Assembly: GCF_026262505.1 (NCBI RefSeq)
Contig: NC_067204.1
Span: forward strand, 10,449,797 to 10,513,796
Source of the DNA: Trichomonas vaginalis G3
Lineage: Eukaryota; Parabasalia; Trichomonadida; Trichomonadidae
Direction: 5' to 3'
DNA: 64,000 bases
Below the pieces are notes generated by a model that saw nothing but the letters and a program-made list of their open reading frames with translations, was not told the origin of the DNA and searched no databases. Made by a program: the position numbers and the translations under genes. Shown in pieces: positions 40,763-51,643 of this stretch (positions are counted from its first letter, which is position 1; the number at the start of each line of letters is the position of its first letter).

Positions 40763-41314
40763 ATGTCTAAAATAGTACTGATTGACGTTGATTCCACGCT
40801 TAATAATTTTCAAGAATATTTCGTTAAACTGTTCCTTGAAAAGAACCCCGAATTTAAAGATAAAGTTCCTGAAGAACCAGTTCATTTCGATTTTATGAAA
40901 TTGGATAAACAAAAGGGATTAGAAATACTACAAGCTCCTGGATTCACAGAAGGAATGACTCCATTACCAGGAGCCGTTGAAGCCATAAACACACTTGATT
41001 CAAAAGGATATAATATTTTCTTTTGTACTGCCCTTGTTACAGATGATTCACCCGCAATGAGAGATAGAGTTCATTGGATTGGAAAATGGTTCGGTCAAAA
41101 GTGGATGGATAAAATTATTTTTGCAAAAGACAAAACAATGGTACGCGGCGATTTTTTAATTGACGATTCACCATTTAAAACAAAAGGATGCACAGTTCCG
41201 TTATGGAAACTAATTATTTTCGATGTGAAATACAACAGAGAAGATGAATCTTACGGAAGGATTTACAACTGGACAGATATCGATAAATTGTTACAAATCT
41301 TAGAACGCGAATGA
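40763..41314 (+). CDS. 5'(3')-deoxyribonucleotidase (NT5C-type HAD phosphatase)
   Basis: 183 codons from MSKIVLIDVDSTLNNF. HAD motif I is DVDST (D8, D10; animal enzymes have DMDG/DVDG). Cap-region text (FTEGMTPLPGAVEAINTL), motif II in FFCTA, a lysine in IIFAKDK and motif IV in DFLIDDSPF follow the NT5C order. The family dephosphorylates deoxyribonucleoside monophosphates, here probably in the cytosol, since no targeting sequence is seen. I choose this ATG because an Inr-like TATCACTTC lies about 15 bp upstream and the fold begins immediately; an upstream TTG frame adds 13 residues without support. Confidence 0.8.
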   Translation: MSKIVLIDVDSTLNNFQEYFVKLFLEKNPEFKDKVPEEPVHFDFMKLDKQKGLEILQAPGFTEGMTPLPGAVEAINTLDSKGYNIFFCTALVTDDSPAMRDRVHWIGKWFGQKWMDKIIFAKDKTMVRGDFLIDDSPFKTKGCTVPLWKLIIFDVKYNREDESYGRIYNWTDIDKLLQILERE

Positions 41315-41886
41315 ATTGATATGATTTTATCAAAATTTGGTTCATGAAAATATTATGTTTAGTATTTTAACAAGTAATAATAGTAAATATAAGTAGTATA
41401 TATTTGATAAATCTATTTTAATGTATTTATGCATGAAACACATAATTTCAATAAAAAATTTTGAACAAATCTAAATAATAGTGCATTGAGATCATTTGAA
41501 TAAGACATTCTTGCATGAGTTAAGCATCAGAAAACAATATCTTGAATTGTTAAATGAGATCTTTCATCACATATCTCCATAGTCTTATATATTCTGTTTT
41601 TGAAAAATCAAAATAAATTAAATTCCATAATTAATCAGAATCATTTAGTAATTATAAGATTATTCGTGAGTAAACAAAATTTGGTTTTACATGCAAGCCG
41701 CAACCAAAATTTGATATTATGCTATTGTTGTAAACAGAAATTCATCAAAAGTGACACCTCAGAAAAGCTAAAATATTGAATTTTTGGAACTTTTGATAGA
41801 GCACGTTTTTAAATATTAATTAAAATAAATGTATATTTTGTAAAGATTCTTTTTAATAAAAAAATAAAATTTTGAAGAAGAACACA
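41315..41886. other. Intergenic left of the inverted repeat
   Basis: AT-rich. It contains AACAGAAATTCATCAAAAGT at 41734-41753, the mirror image of the Inr-like promoter text at 42951-42974. A TTTTGATAGAGCACGTT string (41792-41808) recurs at 55968-55984. No gene. Confidence 0.5.
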
Positions 41887-42809
41887 AAATCTTCTGAAAA
41901 ATAATATCACATAAACTCATATTATTTTCTAATATATAACTATTTTATATAAAAATCAAATTCAATGATCTTAAAAGCGAAGGATAAACCTCAAAATTTA
42001 CGAATATAATGAGTGGGAATATAATGCTTATCTATCATAAAACCATATGAAATATCAATTTTTGCTTTACGCCTAATTTTTGACGACAATTAGCAAAAAA
42101 TGTTAAATGTTAACACTCAGTCCATTTGAATATGAAAAATAAAATTGACTTTGATTAGATGTTTTTATTTATCATGCAATTCTTCTTGCGACCAAAGATT
42201 TGAATAAAATTTCAAAAAATAAGATAGCTTAAAAAATAATATACGGTAGTGTTTACTAATAGATGAATAGTATATAAATTCTATTAAAATGGATTTGATC
42301 CAAAAAAATATAAAACCAAAAATAATTGTTATAATTTAAATGAAGAAGTAATTTAAAACGATTTTATTTATGATCAAATTTTATATATTTTTTTGGATCA
42401 AATCCATTTTAATAGAATTTATATACTATTCATCTATTAGTAAACACTACCGTATATTATTTTTTAAGCTATCTTATTTTTTGAAATTTTATTCAAATCT
42501 TTGGTCGCAAGAAGAATTGCATGATAAATAAAAACATCTAATCAAAGTCAATTTTATTTTTCATATTCAAATGGACTGAGTGTTAACATTTAACATTTTT
42601 TGCTAATTGTCGTCAAAAATTAGGCGTAAAGCAAAAATTGATATTTCATATGGTTTTATGATAGATAAGCATTATATTCCCACTCATTATATTCGTAAAT
42701 TTTGAGGTTTATCCTTCGCTTTTAAGATCATTGAATTTGATTTTTATATAAAATAGTTATATATTAGAAAATAATATGAGTTTATGTGATATTATTTTTC
42801 AGAAGATTT
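41887..42809. repeat. 426-bp perfect or near-perfect inverted repeat
   Basis: Left arm 41887-42312 and right arm 42384-42809 have equal length and read as exact reverse complements wherever I compared them. A 71-bp AT-rich spacer separates them. No open frame of note lies in the arms. The arms sit between an outer inverted pair that includes a GTCACTTTTGATGAATTTCT promoter-like sequence at 42951, so the palindrome may be part of a larger mirrored segment upstream of the INCENP-like gene. Confidence 0.9.
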
Positions 42810-42950
42810 CATTCTATATGCCTATGAAAAGTACTCTCAAAACTAACTTTTTCCTAATTATAATTAAATCTAGAATATTGTATTATGCTTAGTATTATTT
42901 CATTTTTCTCATTCAATTTAGAATTTACAAATGTCAAAAAATTGAGAGCT

Positions 42951-42960
42951 GTCACTTTTG
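42951..42960 (+). promoter_or_regulatory. Inr-like GTCACTTTTG upstream of the INCENP-like gene
   Basis: It matches the trichomonad initiator. The distance of about 115 bp to the ATG at 43068 is long for this group, so it may drive a longer leader or be a relic; the mirrored copy is at 41744-41754. Confidence 0.4.
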
Positions 42961-43067
42961 ATGAATTTCTGTTTATTACACTATTGATTCCTACATATGT
43001 GATATCATTAATCATGCGTTTAGAAGAAATAAAATTATGAAATGTTGTTCGTTTATCAATTCAGCAT

Positions 43068-44507
43068 ATGCTTTCCTTTTCATCCATATGCCAAGAATTG
43101 GAGGCAGATCTTGAGCAACAAAAAACTAAACTAGATATATTTTCAAAGAATAACTTCATTTGGCTTGATAAGATTCGACAAAAAGTTGATCCACAATCTC
43201 AAAAGCCAGAACCAAAAGAAGAACCAAAAATAAAGGGTGTATTGAAGAGAAAATCATCATTTAATAACAATGTTGTTAAAGAACAAGAAAATAATGATAA
43301 TGAAAAATTATATTCCAGTTCTAAATTACAAACTGAAGAATTTGTAAAAATCGAAACCGGCGATACAGTTGACATTGAAGAATCACATCCATCTAAACTA
43401 TCTTTAATCTCTTTGAATAAGAATGAAAATGAATTAATACAGAAAACTCCACCACCTCGTTCAAGTTTACGAACAAATGTTCCTCCACGACCTCATGATT
43501 TCAATTCAGATTCTCCTATTGGTTCTCCACTCATTCAAGAATCAAATAGACACGTTTCTTTTGGAGTTGCAAGGGATAATATGGATCAAATCCAGCAGCC
43601 AGCTGATAGTCCCATCATTCTTAAATCTGATATGCATGTTGATGTTTTATCTTCAGATAGCGATGCCCAAGCTTCACCATTAACTCTTGCACGTACAAAC
43701 GAGAACACAACATCAAATGTTACTCCACAACGCTCTTCATTAGTTCGTCAAGTTATTCATTCTTCCTATGATCAAATGATATTAAATGATAAATCACATG
43801 AAATAATGGGTAATCACTCGGATATTGAATCTGTTTCATCTGATTTATCTGCTGGATCTTATTTCCCATCAGATTCCGGTCCAATGCCTTCTCCACTTAA
43901 AGAAGAACAAAAAACAGAACAAAATCAGAAGAGGGTTTATGCAGACTCTAAAGATATTAGACTTAGCCTTGATCCAACGCAAATTTTGCTCTCAACAGAA
44001 GAATTTACAACAACGAATGCTGGAACATTCAGCGTTGCAAGTAGTGCAATCGAGTTAACGGTTCAGGCAAAACTTATGCGTGAAAAATGGGCTAAAATGG
44101 TTGCAGAAAAGAACCAAGTTCAAGCTGCACCTGTAGAACAAGAGAAAGATGATGATGCAGAAAGTAAAGATGATCATACTGTTTACCAGATATCTGATCA
44201 TGAATCAGATGCAGATGATGACGATGATAAAGAACTTGAGATGTTTGATTCGGATCCCGACGAAGTTCATGGAAAGAAAGTGCCTAACTGGGCCCATGGA
44301 GAGGGACTCAAGAAATGCTTAATTAAGCAGTCGAAAATTGACCCCGATACAATTTTCCCTAACTTCAGTAATACATGCCAACTTGAGGTTGTTTTTGGAA
44401 AGGTCAATACTAAGTGGCAGATGCGCGCTGATAGCGCAAAATGGGACCAAGATGGTCTTACAGCTGAAGAAATTAAAAGTTTCAAGAAAATTGCCGGCTA
44501 TGCATAA
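43068..44507 (+). CDS. INCENP-like chromosomal passenger protein (IN-box)
   Basis: 479 codons. Most of the protein is low-complexity, Ser/Glu-rich and disordered. The last ~75 residues hold a clear IN-box: KVPNWAHGEGLKKCLIKQSK, DPDTIFPNF, CQLEVVFGKVN, then a basic stretch and RADSAKW, matching the INCENP/Sli15 order P.WA....L..A...Q...DP..IF......L..IF......R.SA.W. In other eukaryotes this segment wraps and activates Aurora B kinase. The conserved Ser in ADSAKW lies where INCENP carries the TSS activation motif. The N-terminus is short and helical and could bind survivin/borealin-type partners. A mitotic role near the centromere is inferred. Confidence 0.8.
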   Translation: MLSFSSICQELEADLEQQKTKLDIFSKNNFIWLDKIRQKVDPQSQKPEPKEEPKIKGVLKRKSSFNNNVVKEQENNDNEKLYSSSKLQTEEFVKIETGDTVDIEESHPSKLSLISLNKNENELIQKTPPPRSSLRTNVPPRPHDFNSDSPIGSPLIQESNRHVSFGVARDNMDQIQQPADSPIILKSDMHVDVLSSDSDAQASPLTLARTNENTTSNVTPQRSSLVRQVIHSSYDQMILNDKSHEIMGNHSDIESVSSDLSAGSYFPSDSGPMPSPLKEEQKTEQNQKRVYADSKDIRLSLDPTQILLSTEEFTTTNAGTFSVASSAIELTVQAKLMREKWAKMVAEKNQVQAAPVEQEKDDDAESKDDHTVYQISDHESDADDDDDKELEMFDSDPDEVHGKKVPNWAHGEGLKKCLIKQSKIDPDTIFPNFSNTCQLEVVFGKVNTKWQMRADSAKWDQDGLTAEEIKSFKKIAGYA

Positions 44508-44606
44508 CGCCATGATAAAAATTCTCAGCCCCCTTAACTTTTTATAACTCTCCTAATCGACACGTTATGCAAACAGAGCATTTAATATACAATTATTAAT
44601 GAATAA

Positions 44607-45664
44607 TAAGGGTTTCGTTTTGCTAAAATTGTCACTTTTATAGCATATTTGTTTTTGGATGTTTTGCGAAACCAAAAAAAAAACTATGATATACAATGTG
44701 TGTGTAAAGAAAATACTTTATTTACTAGTTAAAAAATCATTTGGTATTGATCAAGTTTTTTTTTCTGGATAAGATATTATATGGATAATTGGATAGAAAA
44801 TACAATTATATAATCTTGTACCTGGTTTAATTAAGCTAATTGTCATCAGAAACTTGTAATTTTTATGAATTTCAGATTTTCTTTTCATTACTGCTTTTCT
44901 TAATAGGTCAAGTTCTTATTTACGTTATAAAGTATGATATTTACAAATATCAAGTTATCATGTTTTTTGAGAAATTATGAGAAACAAACAAAAATGAAAA
45001 AGATAGGAATAGCAATGAATAGTGATGTGGGTATAGAAAATGTAAGAGATATGAATGCAAAGCAATCAGTATTTAGGATATTGACCATAGATTTCGAAAA
45101 AAAAAATGCTGCATATTGAGCGAAAACTATGATTATATTATAAGGCTGTCATTTAAAGCATAATGAAACTATTCCCTTTTCATTTTAATCGAATAAGATA
45201 GTAAAGATTTTTGAATTAGCTAGAAACTGATGAGATGTTTTCACAAATCAGATTTTTAATCTCTATAATGCATAATTCACTCAATATCTCAATTTTGATA
45301 TTGCGAGATATTTTTGCTATCGGTTTCGCAATTTTGACACAATAGCAAGAGGGTTCTATAAGCATTATTATCAACGTAGAATCTGAATATCATATCAGAA
45401 AATGTCGCAAATCTGACATTTACCCGACCAAATAGCAAAAATAATTGAATACTTTTCGCAAAAACTTTAAAAATCGATAAAAATATGTAATATAGATATT
45501 AAAGAGACTTTTTATATAATATTCATAAAGATTTTCCAAAAATATGATACCGCAAAATTAAAAAAGTGACGTCTTGAGTGGAGTCAAAGGTCGAAATTGC
45601 TAGCTAAATGTTTTTTTAGCGAAATTGCGTATTGTACGTTTTTTTTCGCAAAACGAAACCCTTA
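44607..45664. mobile_element. MITE-like non-autonomous DNA transposon, 1058 bp
   Basis: Exact 17-bp inverted ends TAAGGGTTTCGTTTTGC (44607-44623, inverted at 45648-45664) are flanked by the direct repeat TGAATAA (44600-44606, 45665-45671). The interior has no credible gene; a 61-codon frame at 44934 starts in AT-rich text and shows no domain. A 7-bp duplication does not point to one superfamily; an 8- or 9-bp site with slippage cannot be ruled out. It lies 100 bp after the INCENP-like gene. Confidence 0.8.
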
Positions 45665-45944
45665 TGAATAACTTATCACTTTCTACTTTACTATTGTCAT
45701 TGTTTCAATATATATTTATAAACTTCGCCATGATTCATAAATTTTAAATCCGAATTCAAATTTAGAAGGCTAAAAAATGACATTATATTTTATGGTAAAA
45801 TACGATACCGATATAATTTAAATACAATACTGTTAAAATTTTAAGAATGATTTATTCTATAGCATTATGGATATTTTTGTGATATACACTTGAAAGAATT
45901 TCAAGGTGTTCTCAAAAATATCAGTAATGAAATAGAATTTTTTA

Positions 45945-47585
45945 ATGTCTGTTCAAAGCATTCATCCAAATAAATTCGGTGAATTGCGAGAAAACTTCAA
46001 ATACTACATCGATGCATATAATGCATTGTATCAGCTAAAAACTGAAAATGAAGAAGAATTAAACAAGATTTACAAAATGATCAATACAGAATTGATCGAT
46101 TCAAAGAAATGATCACCAAAAAAGATTATGGAAGATATTTTAAATATCATTCCGTATAATAATCGCTATGCAAAGTCATATTTATCTCTTGCCAAATTCA
46201 TATCTGATGATTATCATGTGGAAGATGTCAAACAAATTGCACCTATCTCTAACTACCTGTTTTATAAAGAATATGGAATTAAATTAAACAAATCTGATGC
46301 TTTTGAAAAAATTAAATCAGAAAACCTCAATATTCATACAGATAATACAATTTACAAGGCAATTATGTATAACGACAAAGAAACATTCATCTCATTCACA
46401 GAAAAAGAAGGATTTGATAAAGATCAAATACTTAACAACAGTTTGTATCCATTATTGATGCATGATTTTTTGGGATATTCATTACTTGAATTATGTTGTT
46501 ACCTTGGAGCAGTTGATTGCTTCAAGTTTTTAAGAACGAAATTTAACTCATTAATTACTGATACATGTCAAGAATTTTCATTTTTGGGAGGAAATCAAGA
46601 GATCATGAATGAATGTTTGAAAATTAAAGAACCAAATTATCAATGCATGAAATATGCAACCATTTCACACAACATTGATTTTGTTACATTCTTGGTGAAT
46701 GAATACGGTTTTAAAATCGATTTAATTTGTTGTGGATTGTATAATAATCTTGAATCATTTTTAGTTTATTTCGATCAAACTAATGATGTTAACAGATGTT
46801 TTGTTTATTCGACGTTGTTTGAACTTCCATCTCTTTGTGAATATTTCCTATCACTTGGTGCAAATATCAATATAATGGGAGAATTTGGAACAGGTCTTCA
46901 CATTGCAGCACGGTATAATTGTGTAGAGATAGCTGAATTTTTAATATCGCACGGTGCAAAAATCAATAAAAAGAAATCTGAAGGAGGCACACCTCTCCAT
47001 TATGCCGCACAATATAATAACAAAGAAATAGCCGAATTTCTAATCTCCCATGGTGCAAACATCAATAAAAAGGATGATTTAGGGAGAACCGCTCTTCATG
47101 ATGCAGCACGGTTTAATAGTAAAGAAATGGCTGAACTTCTTATTTCACATGGTTTAAATATCAACGAAAAAGATGAACATGGACAAACTCCTCTTCATGA
47201 TGCAGTACTGAATAATAGTAAAGAAACTGCCGAATTTCTTCTTTCACATGGCGCAAATATCAACGAAAAATATGATGAAGGGAGAACTGTTCTTCATGAT
47301 GCAGTAATGAATAATAGCAAAGAAATGGCTGAACTTCTTATTTCACATGGTGTAAATATCAATGAAAAAGATATATATGGATATACCCCTCTTCATGATT
47401 CAGTAAAAAAGAATAACTTTGAAATGACCGAACTTCTTGTTTCACATGGTGTAAATATCAATGAAAAGGATAAACATGGAAAAACCCCTCTTCAATATGC
47501 ATTAAAAATTAATCATAATATTGCTGAACTTCTTATTTCACATGGTGCAAATATTAAGAATGCACCCAAATGTGTGTTAATTTGA
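45945..47585 (+). CDS. Ankyrin-repeat (DUF3447) protein with an in-frame TGA
   Basis: The family start MSVQSIHPNKFGEL at 45945 runs in frame through 55 codons to TGA (46110-46112), then straight on into MEDILNIIPYNNRYAKSYLS (46128) to 47585. Related genes read through this place with an amino acid, so the TGA looks like a nonsense change; translation might restart at 46128 (485 codons). Residues ~60-230 hold the DUF3447 helical region, followed by eight ankyrin repeats (TPLHYAAQYNNKEIAEFLIS; HGANINKKDDLGRTALHDAA). Ankyrin repeats serve protein binding; partners are unknown. The repeats are very alike, suggesting recent internal duplication. Confidence 0.8.
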
Positions 47586-48171
47586 GAACTGGGCATGGAT
47601 ATATGCAATTTTGAGGAGTTCTAGGGTATTATCAATGAATAATCGGTAGGGAAAAAATCATTCAACTTCTCACTAAAAATGCAATTATAATAGTTAACTC
47701 CAATTTTTTTTCCTCAAATACTCAAAATATATTTAGATTAAATTTTAAATAATCGTTTTTGGGCGTTTTTTGCGCCCCATGTAAAACCCTATTAGTGTTC
47801 CTGCATGATTCTTTTATCTCAATGTAGGACACTAATCGAAAAAAATCTAACAGGATAAATCACTTTGAATCACATAAAATGTAAGCGTGACTTTTTCCCT
47901 CAATTTTTGTAAAATTTGAAGTGAAAAAAGAATTACAATTTTTGCAATCTCTGCTTAATCATAAATTAAGTCTGCATATACCCGTGTGACATATACTTCA
48001 ATTTTGTTGTTTGAGATTAATTTTCAATGATGCTTCACGGAAAGTTGTCAGAAATTTCAATTAAAGTCAGATTGGTGTACTTTTGAATCAAAAATAATCG
48101 TCTGAATGAGATTTTTTTTAAACAAAAATGATAAGATATAAACAAGAATATATATAATAATTTATTAAAAT
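47586..48171. other. Intergenic, minor hairpins only
   Basis: A GGGCGTTTTTTGCGCCC hairpin near 47761 and an imperfect AGTGTTCCTGCAT/ATGTAGGACACT pair (47795-47833) are visible. No gene. Confidence 0.4.
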
Positions 48172-49224
48172 TCAAACAAATTCTTCTATTTGCGATGGAG
48201 CAATTGTCCAGACTTCAAGGAGAGCGTCTTCAGAAACAGATGCCAATGTCCAAGGCGAATCTGGACACCAATCAAACGCAGTGATTGCAGCGACATGGCC
48301 GTTATGCGCAAAAACAGTTGGAATTTCAGCCGTTGTAGTATTTCTGAAACTCCAAATTGTAATTGCTGTATCTTGTGAAGCACTTGCGATAATATCGGGT
48401 TCTATTGGAGACCATTTGAGAGATGTAACGCTGCTATCATGAGCGTGAACATTTGTGAAAGGAGTTCCTGGATTTCTAATATCATACATTGAAATAATTC
48501 CTGTAGAGGAACCTGTAACAAATAAGAATGGATGATGATTAGAGAATTGTATCGAGGTAATTCCTGATCCAAATTTAAGGGTCTGTTGTGAATTTGGATC
48601 TCTTAAATCTAAAAATATAGCAGATTTTCGTCCTTGGGCAATAAAAATCTGGTTTGTATCGTTTTGGTTTATCGAAATATCTAAAACTGGTCGATCTAAC
48701 GCAAGAATTTGTGTTAATGAGGAGTTATGAGGGTCAAATTGGCAAACTGTATTGTCTTCGAAGCAAAATAATGTATTAAATGGTGTTTTAGGCGATGAGT
48801 GTGTAAAATATGCTGGTGAACTAACTTGTTTTGAATATGTTTCTGTTTCTGTCAAAATTGAAATTGATTGATTGGTTCCAACGAAAATGTTACCTGCTCT
48901 ATCTGTTGTGCAGCATAATACTTTGCCTTCTAAAGGTATAATACGCTTTTGATGTAATTTTCCCCATTCTTGATTTGGTTTTGTTGGATGAAACTCTGGA
49001 GAGTTCTTATTAGGAAAGCATGCTGTCCATAATGAAAGAGATGAATTTTGATCGCCTGGATGGGCCATAACTAGTCCATAATAAGCAGAATCAGAAATAA
49101 AATTTGAATTTGATGTAAAATTCAAAGATATTGGCCGACTCTGTTGTGCATGAACAATTATTCCATCGTAAAACTCATGCACATGATAACGCCATTCAAA
49201 AAAATCACGGACAATATCACTCAT
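48172..49224 (-). CDS. RBBP4/MSI1-like WD40 histone-binding protein
   Basis: 350 codons. The N-terminal helix (FFEWRYHVHEFYDGIIVHAQ, then PISLNFTS) follows the W...FYD.I..HA...P.L pattern of the CAF1C/H4-binding helix of RBBP4/MSI1. WD40 blades follow, with the clearest in the second half: HDSSVTSLKWSPIEPDIIAS and SQDTAITIWSF, then FDWCPDSPWTLASVSEDALL near the C-terminus, which mirrors the last blade of RBBP4. Family members sit in chromatin assembly, deacetylase and acetyltransferase complexes. The protein is shorter than human RBBP4 (425), and the middle blades are divergent. An Inr-like TCATTTC lies a few bases before the ATG. An unrelated WD40 family is possible. Confidence 0.65.
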   Translation of the reverse strand: MSDIVRDFFEWRYHVHEFYDGIIVHAQQSRPISLNFTSNSNFISDSAYYGLVMAHPGDQNSSLSLWTACFPNKNSPEFHPTKPNQEWGKLHQKRIIPLEGKVLCCTTDRAGNIFVGTNQSISILTETETYSKQVSSPAYFTHSSPKTPFNTLFCFEDNTVCQFDPHNSSLTQILALDRPVLDISINQNDTNQIFIAQGRKSAIFLDLRDPNSQQTLKFGSGITSIQFSNHHPFLFVTGSSTGIISMYDIRNPGTPFTNVHAHDSSVTSLKWSPIEPDIIASASQDTAITIWSFRNTTTAEIPTVFAHNGHVAAITAFDWCPDSPWTLASVSEDALLEVWTIAPSQIEEFV

Positions 49225-49768
49225 ATTGAAATGATTGGAACCATAAATAAAATTTCTCGCCCTTTATATTTTATCATTTTATAAAAATTTGTGTTCAATA
49301 TTAATATGAATTTGGATATGCTATTTCTCACTAAGTATTATTCCCTTAATAACTCAATGTTTTTTATAAAATAAATTAAATTGGAGATTGAAATTATCAA
49401 ATTGAGTGCACACTAGTATGTATATTTTCACGGAAAGCAGATATCCTTGCATTTCTTAGCAGTGTTAATGATATAATATGTTAAATATTTCATCTCAAAA
49501 TTGATTTCATTATAAATCTTATTGAAACTTGACTATTTTCAAATTACTGAGCATTTACATTTACTTATGACAAATTAGCAGTAATTGTTTGACATTTCCA
49601 CATCAATTTGTCAACCACCGAAAAAAATCAAGATGTTTTAGCTTATAGAATGAAGCATATGTTTGTATGTATGACAATCATATAAATCTTTTAGTCAATA
49701 AACCCTTGTAACATCTAATTTTGAGAAATGAAATGTAAAATATTTGAAAAAAGTGACGCTGAATTAGA
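49225..49768. other. Divergent promoter region, no other feature
   Basis: The gap between the start codons of the WD40 and O-mannosyltransferase genes. TCATTTCAATATG on the minus strand is a good initiator for the WD40 gene; no clear Inr is seen before 49769. Confidence 0.4.
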
Positions 49769-51229
49769 ATGGTGAAAGCTTATCAAGGAAATAGTCCTGT
49801 TTTTAATTCAACGGACTGTTTCCTTCTGATAATTATATCATTCTTCGCATTATTCACAAGATTATGGATGATTGCAGAGCCTTCAAAAGTTATTTTCGAT
49901 GAAGTCCATTTCGGAAACTTTTCTGCATGGTATATTCAAAATCGCTTTCATTTCGATATTCACCCTCCTCTAGGCAAGATGTTAATGGGATTTATTGCCG
50001 GAGCAACTCAATACAAAGGAGATATTGATTTCGCAAACAAGTTTGGAGAGGATTACCACGTAAATGAACTGTTCTTTGTATCTCAGAGAATCACTCCTGC
50101 AGTGTTTTCAGCAATGACAAGCCCTCTTTTGTTCTGCGCAATGCGATGTTTATCAGTTCCTTCATTTTTCGCTGCATCAGCCGGATTGATACTTACAACA
50201 GATATGTCTCTTATCGTCGAAGGTAAGTTTATACTGTCAGATGGAATGCTTCACTTCTTTACTTGTCTACATATTTTCGCTTTTTGTCTTTTCATGAACA
50301 AGGCAACTCCATGGCGAACAATATTCGCAGGCGTTACAATGGGCGCTGCCATGGCTTGTAAATACACAGCATTAGGTCTAATTGCTGTAGATGGAATGTC
50401 TCAGCTTGTTTGGATAATAATGCACTTCCCACCGATCATAGATATAATAGAGCGTGGTACTTTGATGCTTGTGCCTGCTTTCTTTACCTTTATTTCCGCT
50501 TGGATTTTACATTTCGTTATTACACCTTACACAGGCTACAACTCCGAATACATCAACGTAAATCATGCTTCTACCCTCATACCATGGGGAAAGGAGAACG
50601 TTACTTACTGGGGAAACAGATTAATCGGATCCGGATTTATTGAACGCATAATAGACTGGAATATTGTTATGAATAGAATCAATATGAGATCAGATATTCC
50701 TCACCCTTACGAATCATATCCAAAATACTGGCCACTTTTGATGGATAAATATGTTGGTTTTTATCATGCTCCAAATAGGAATATTCATTGTTTGGGCTCA
50801 CCAGCAACATATTGGCTATCATCTGTTGCCATAGGATTGACTTTTGTCGCTGCATTATTTAGAAAGATTGATTGGAGAAATGTTTTGTTGACATGGGCCT
50901 GGGCAGTGTCATATTTCCCATTTGTCCTCGTTCCCCGCACAATGTTCATGTACCATTACTTAGTTCCTTTGATGTTTGCGATTATGAATATGTGTTGTCT
51001 GATTCACTGCGCATTACCTGAAGGAATAAGCGACTCTGTTATGATGCTTGTTCTTGTTGTATCTATTGCTTGTTATATCTACTTCCGACCTTGGATTTAC
51101 GGTCTTGAGTGTCCAAGTTGTCCAACAACCCACATGTGGTCTCACCACTGGCACAAGGGTTATGACAAACCTATTTACACTGACATTCTCAAGATGTATA
51201 ATACTACGGAAAGATATGCAACAATTTAA
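49769..51229 (+). CDS. Protein O-mannosyltransferase (GT39) without MIR domains
   Basis: 486 codons, multi-spanning membrane protein. Loop 1 has the catalytic IFDEVHFGNF (D44, E45) and IHPPLGKMLMGF (~64-75), hallmarks of PMT/POMT enzymes that move mannose from dolichyl-phosphate-mannose to Ser/Thr in the ER lumen. About ten hydrophobic segments are visible, with YHYLVPLMFA and VPRTMFMY near the end as in PMTs. Yeast and animal PMTs are about 750 residues and carry a three-repeat MIR domain in the central luminal loop; here that loop is only ~130 residues (50565-50810 region), so MIR is missing. That is a real difference or a reduced lineage form. Confidence 0.85.
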   Translation: MVKAYQGNSPVFNSTDCFLLIIISFFALFTRLWMIAEPSKVIFDEVHFGNFSAWYIQNRFHFDIHPPLGKMLMGFIAGATQYKGDIDFANKFGEDYHVNELFFVSQRITPAVFSAMTSPLLFCAMRCLSVPSFFAASAGLILTTDMSLIVEGKFILSDGMLHFFTCLHIFAFCLFMNKATPWRTIFAGVTMGAAMACKYTALGLIAVDGMSQLVWIIMHFPPIIDIIERGTLMLVPAFFTFISAWILHFVITPYTGYNSEYINVNHASTLIPWGKENVTYWGNRLIGSGFIERIIDWNIVMNRINMRSDIPHPYESYPKYWPLLMDKYVGFYHAPNRNIHCLGSPATYWLSSVAIGLTFVAALFRKIDWRNVLLTWAWAVSYFPFVLVPRTMFMYHYLVPLMFAIMNMCCLIHCALPEGISDSVMMLVLVVSIACYIYFRPWIYGLECPSCPTTHMWSHHWHKGYDKPIYTDILKMYNTTERYATI

Positions 51230-51336
51230 TTTTATTTTTTTATTTATTTGATAAATATAAGTTTATGAGTGAAAATAATCGATGTTTTTAAAATTGCTTA
51301 TTATTGTATTATGTTATTTTAAGTTTAAAATTGAAA

Positions 51337-51395
51337 AATAGTTGCGACACTTTTACGGGCTTATTTATAAGCCCGTAAAAAGTGTCGCAACTATT
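51337..51395. repeat. Perfect 27-bp hairpin (one bulge)
   Basis: AATAGTTGCGACACTTTT plus ACGGGCTTA pairs with its reverse complement around a 4-nt TTTA loop, with one extra A on the right arm. It lies 108 bp after the mannosyltransferase stop. Confidence 0.8.
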
Positions 51396-51643
51396 AAAAT
51401 ATATATATTCACTTTTTAATCGTCGTTCCTCTTTTGAATATATTAATTGCAATTTTTTGATATAAAATTGCAAAACTATTATGTTCCTAAGCATTCTCAA
51501 AATCAAAGATATCCGGATTTAAATAAGGAGAAGGGAACTCAAGTATGCCTATGCGATAAATGAGAAACATATCTAGGAATTCATGGAAACAGAGGGTATT
51601 TCTCTACTATTCAATTATGAAAAACAGCATTTTAAAAATAAGA

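Noticed and set aside
44934-45119. 61-codon frame in the MITE-like element
   Set aside because: No domain, AT-driven composition, no start context.
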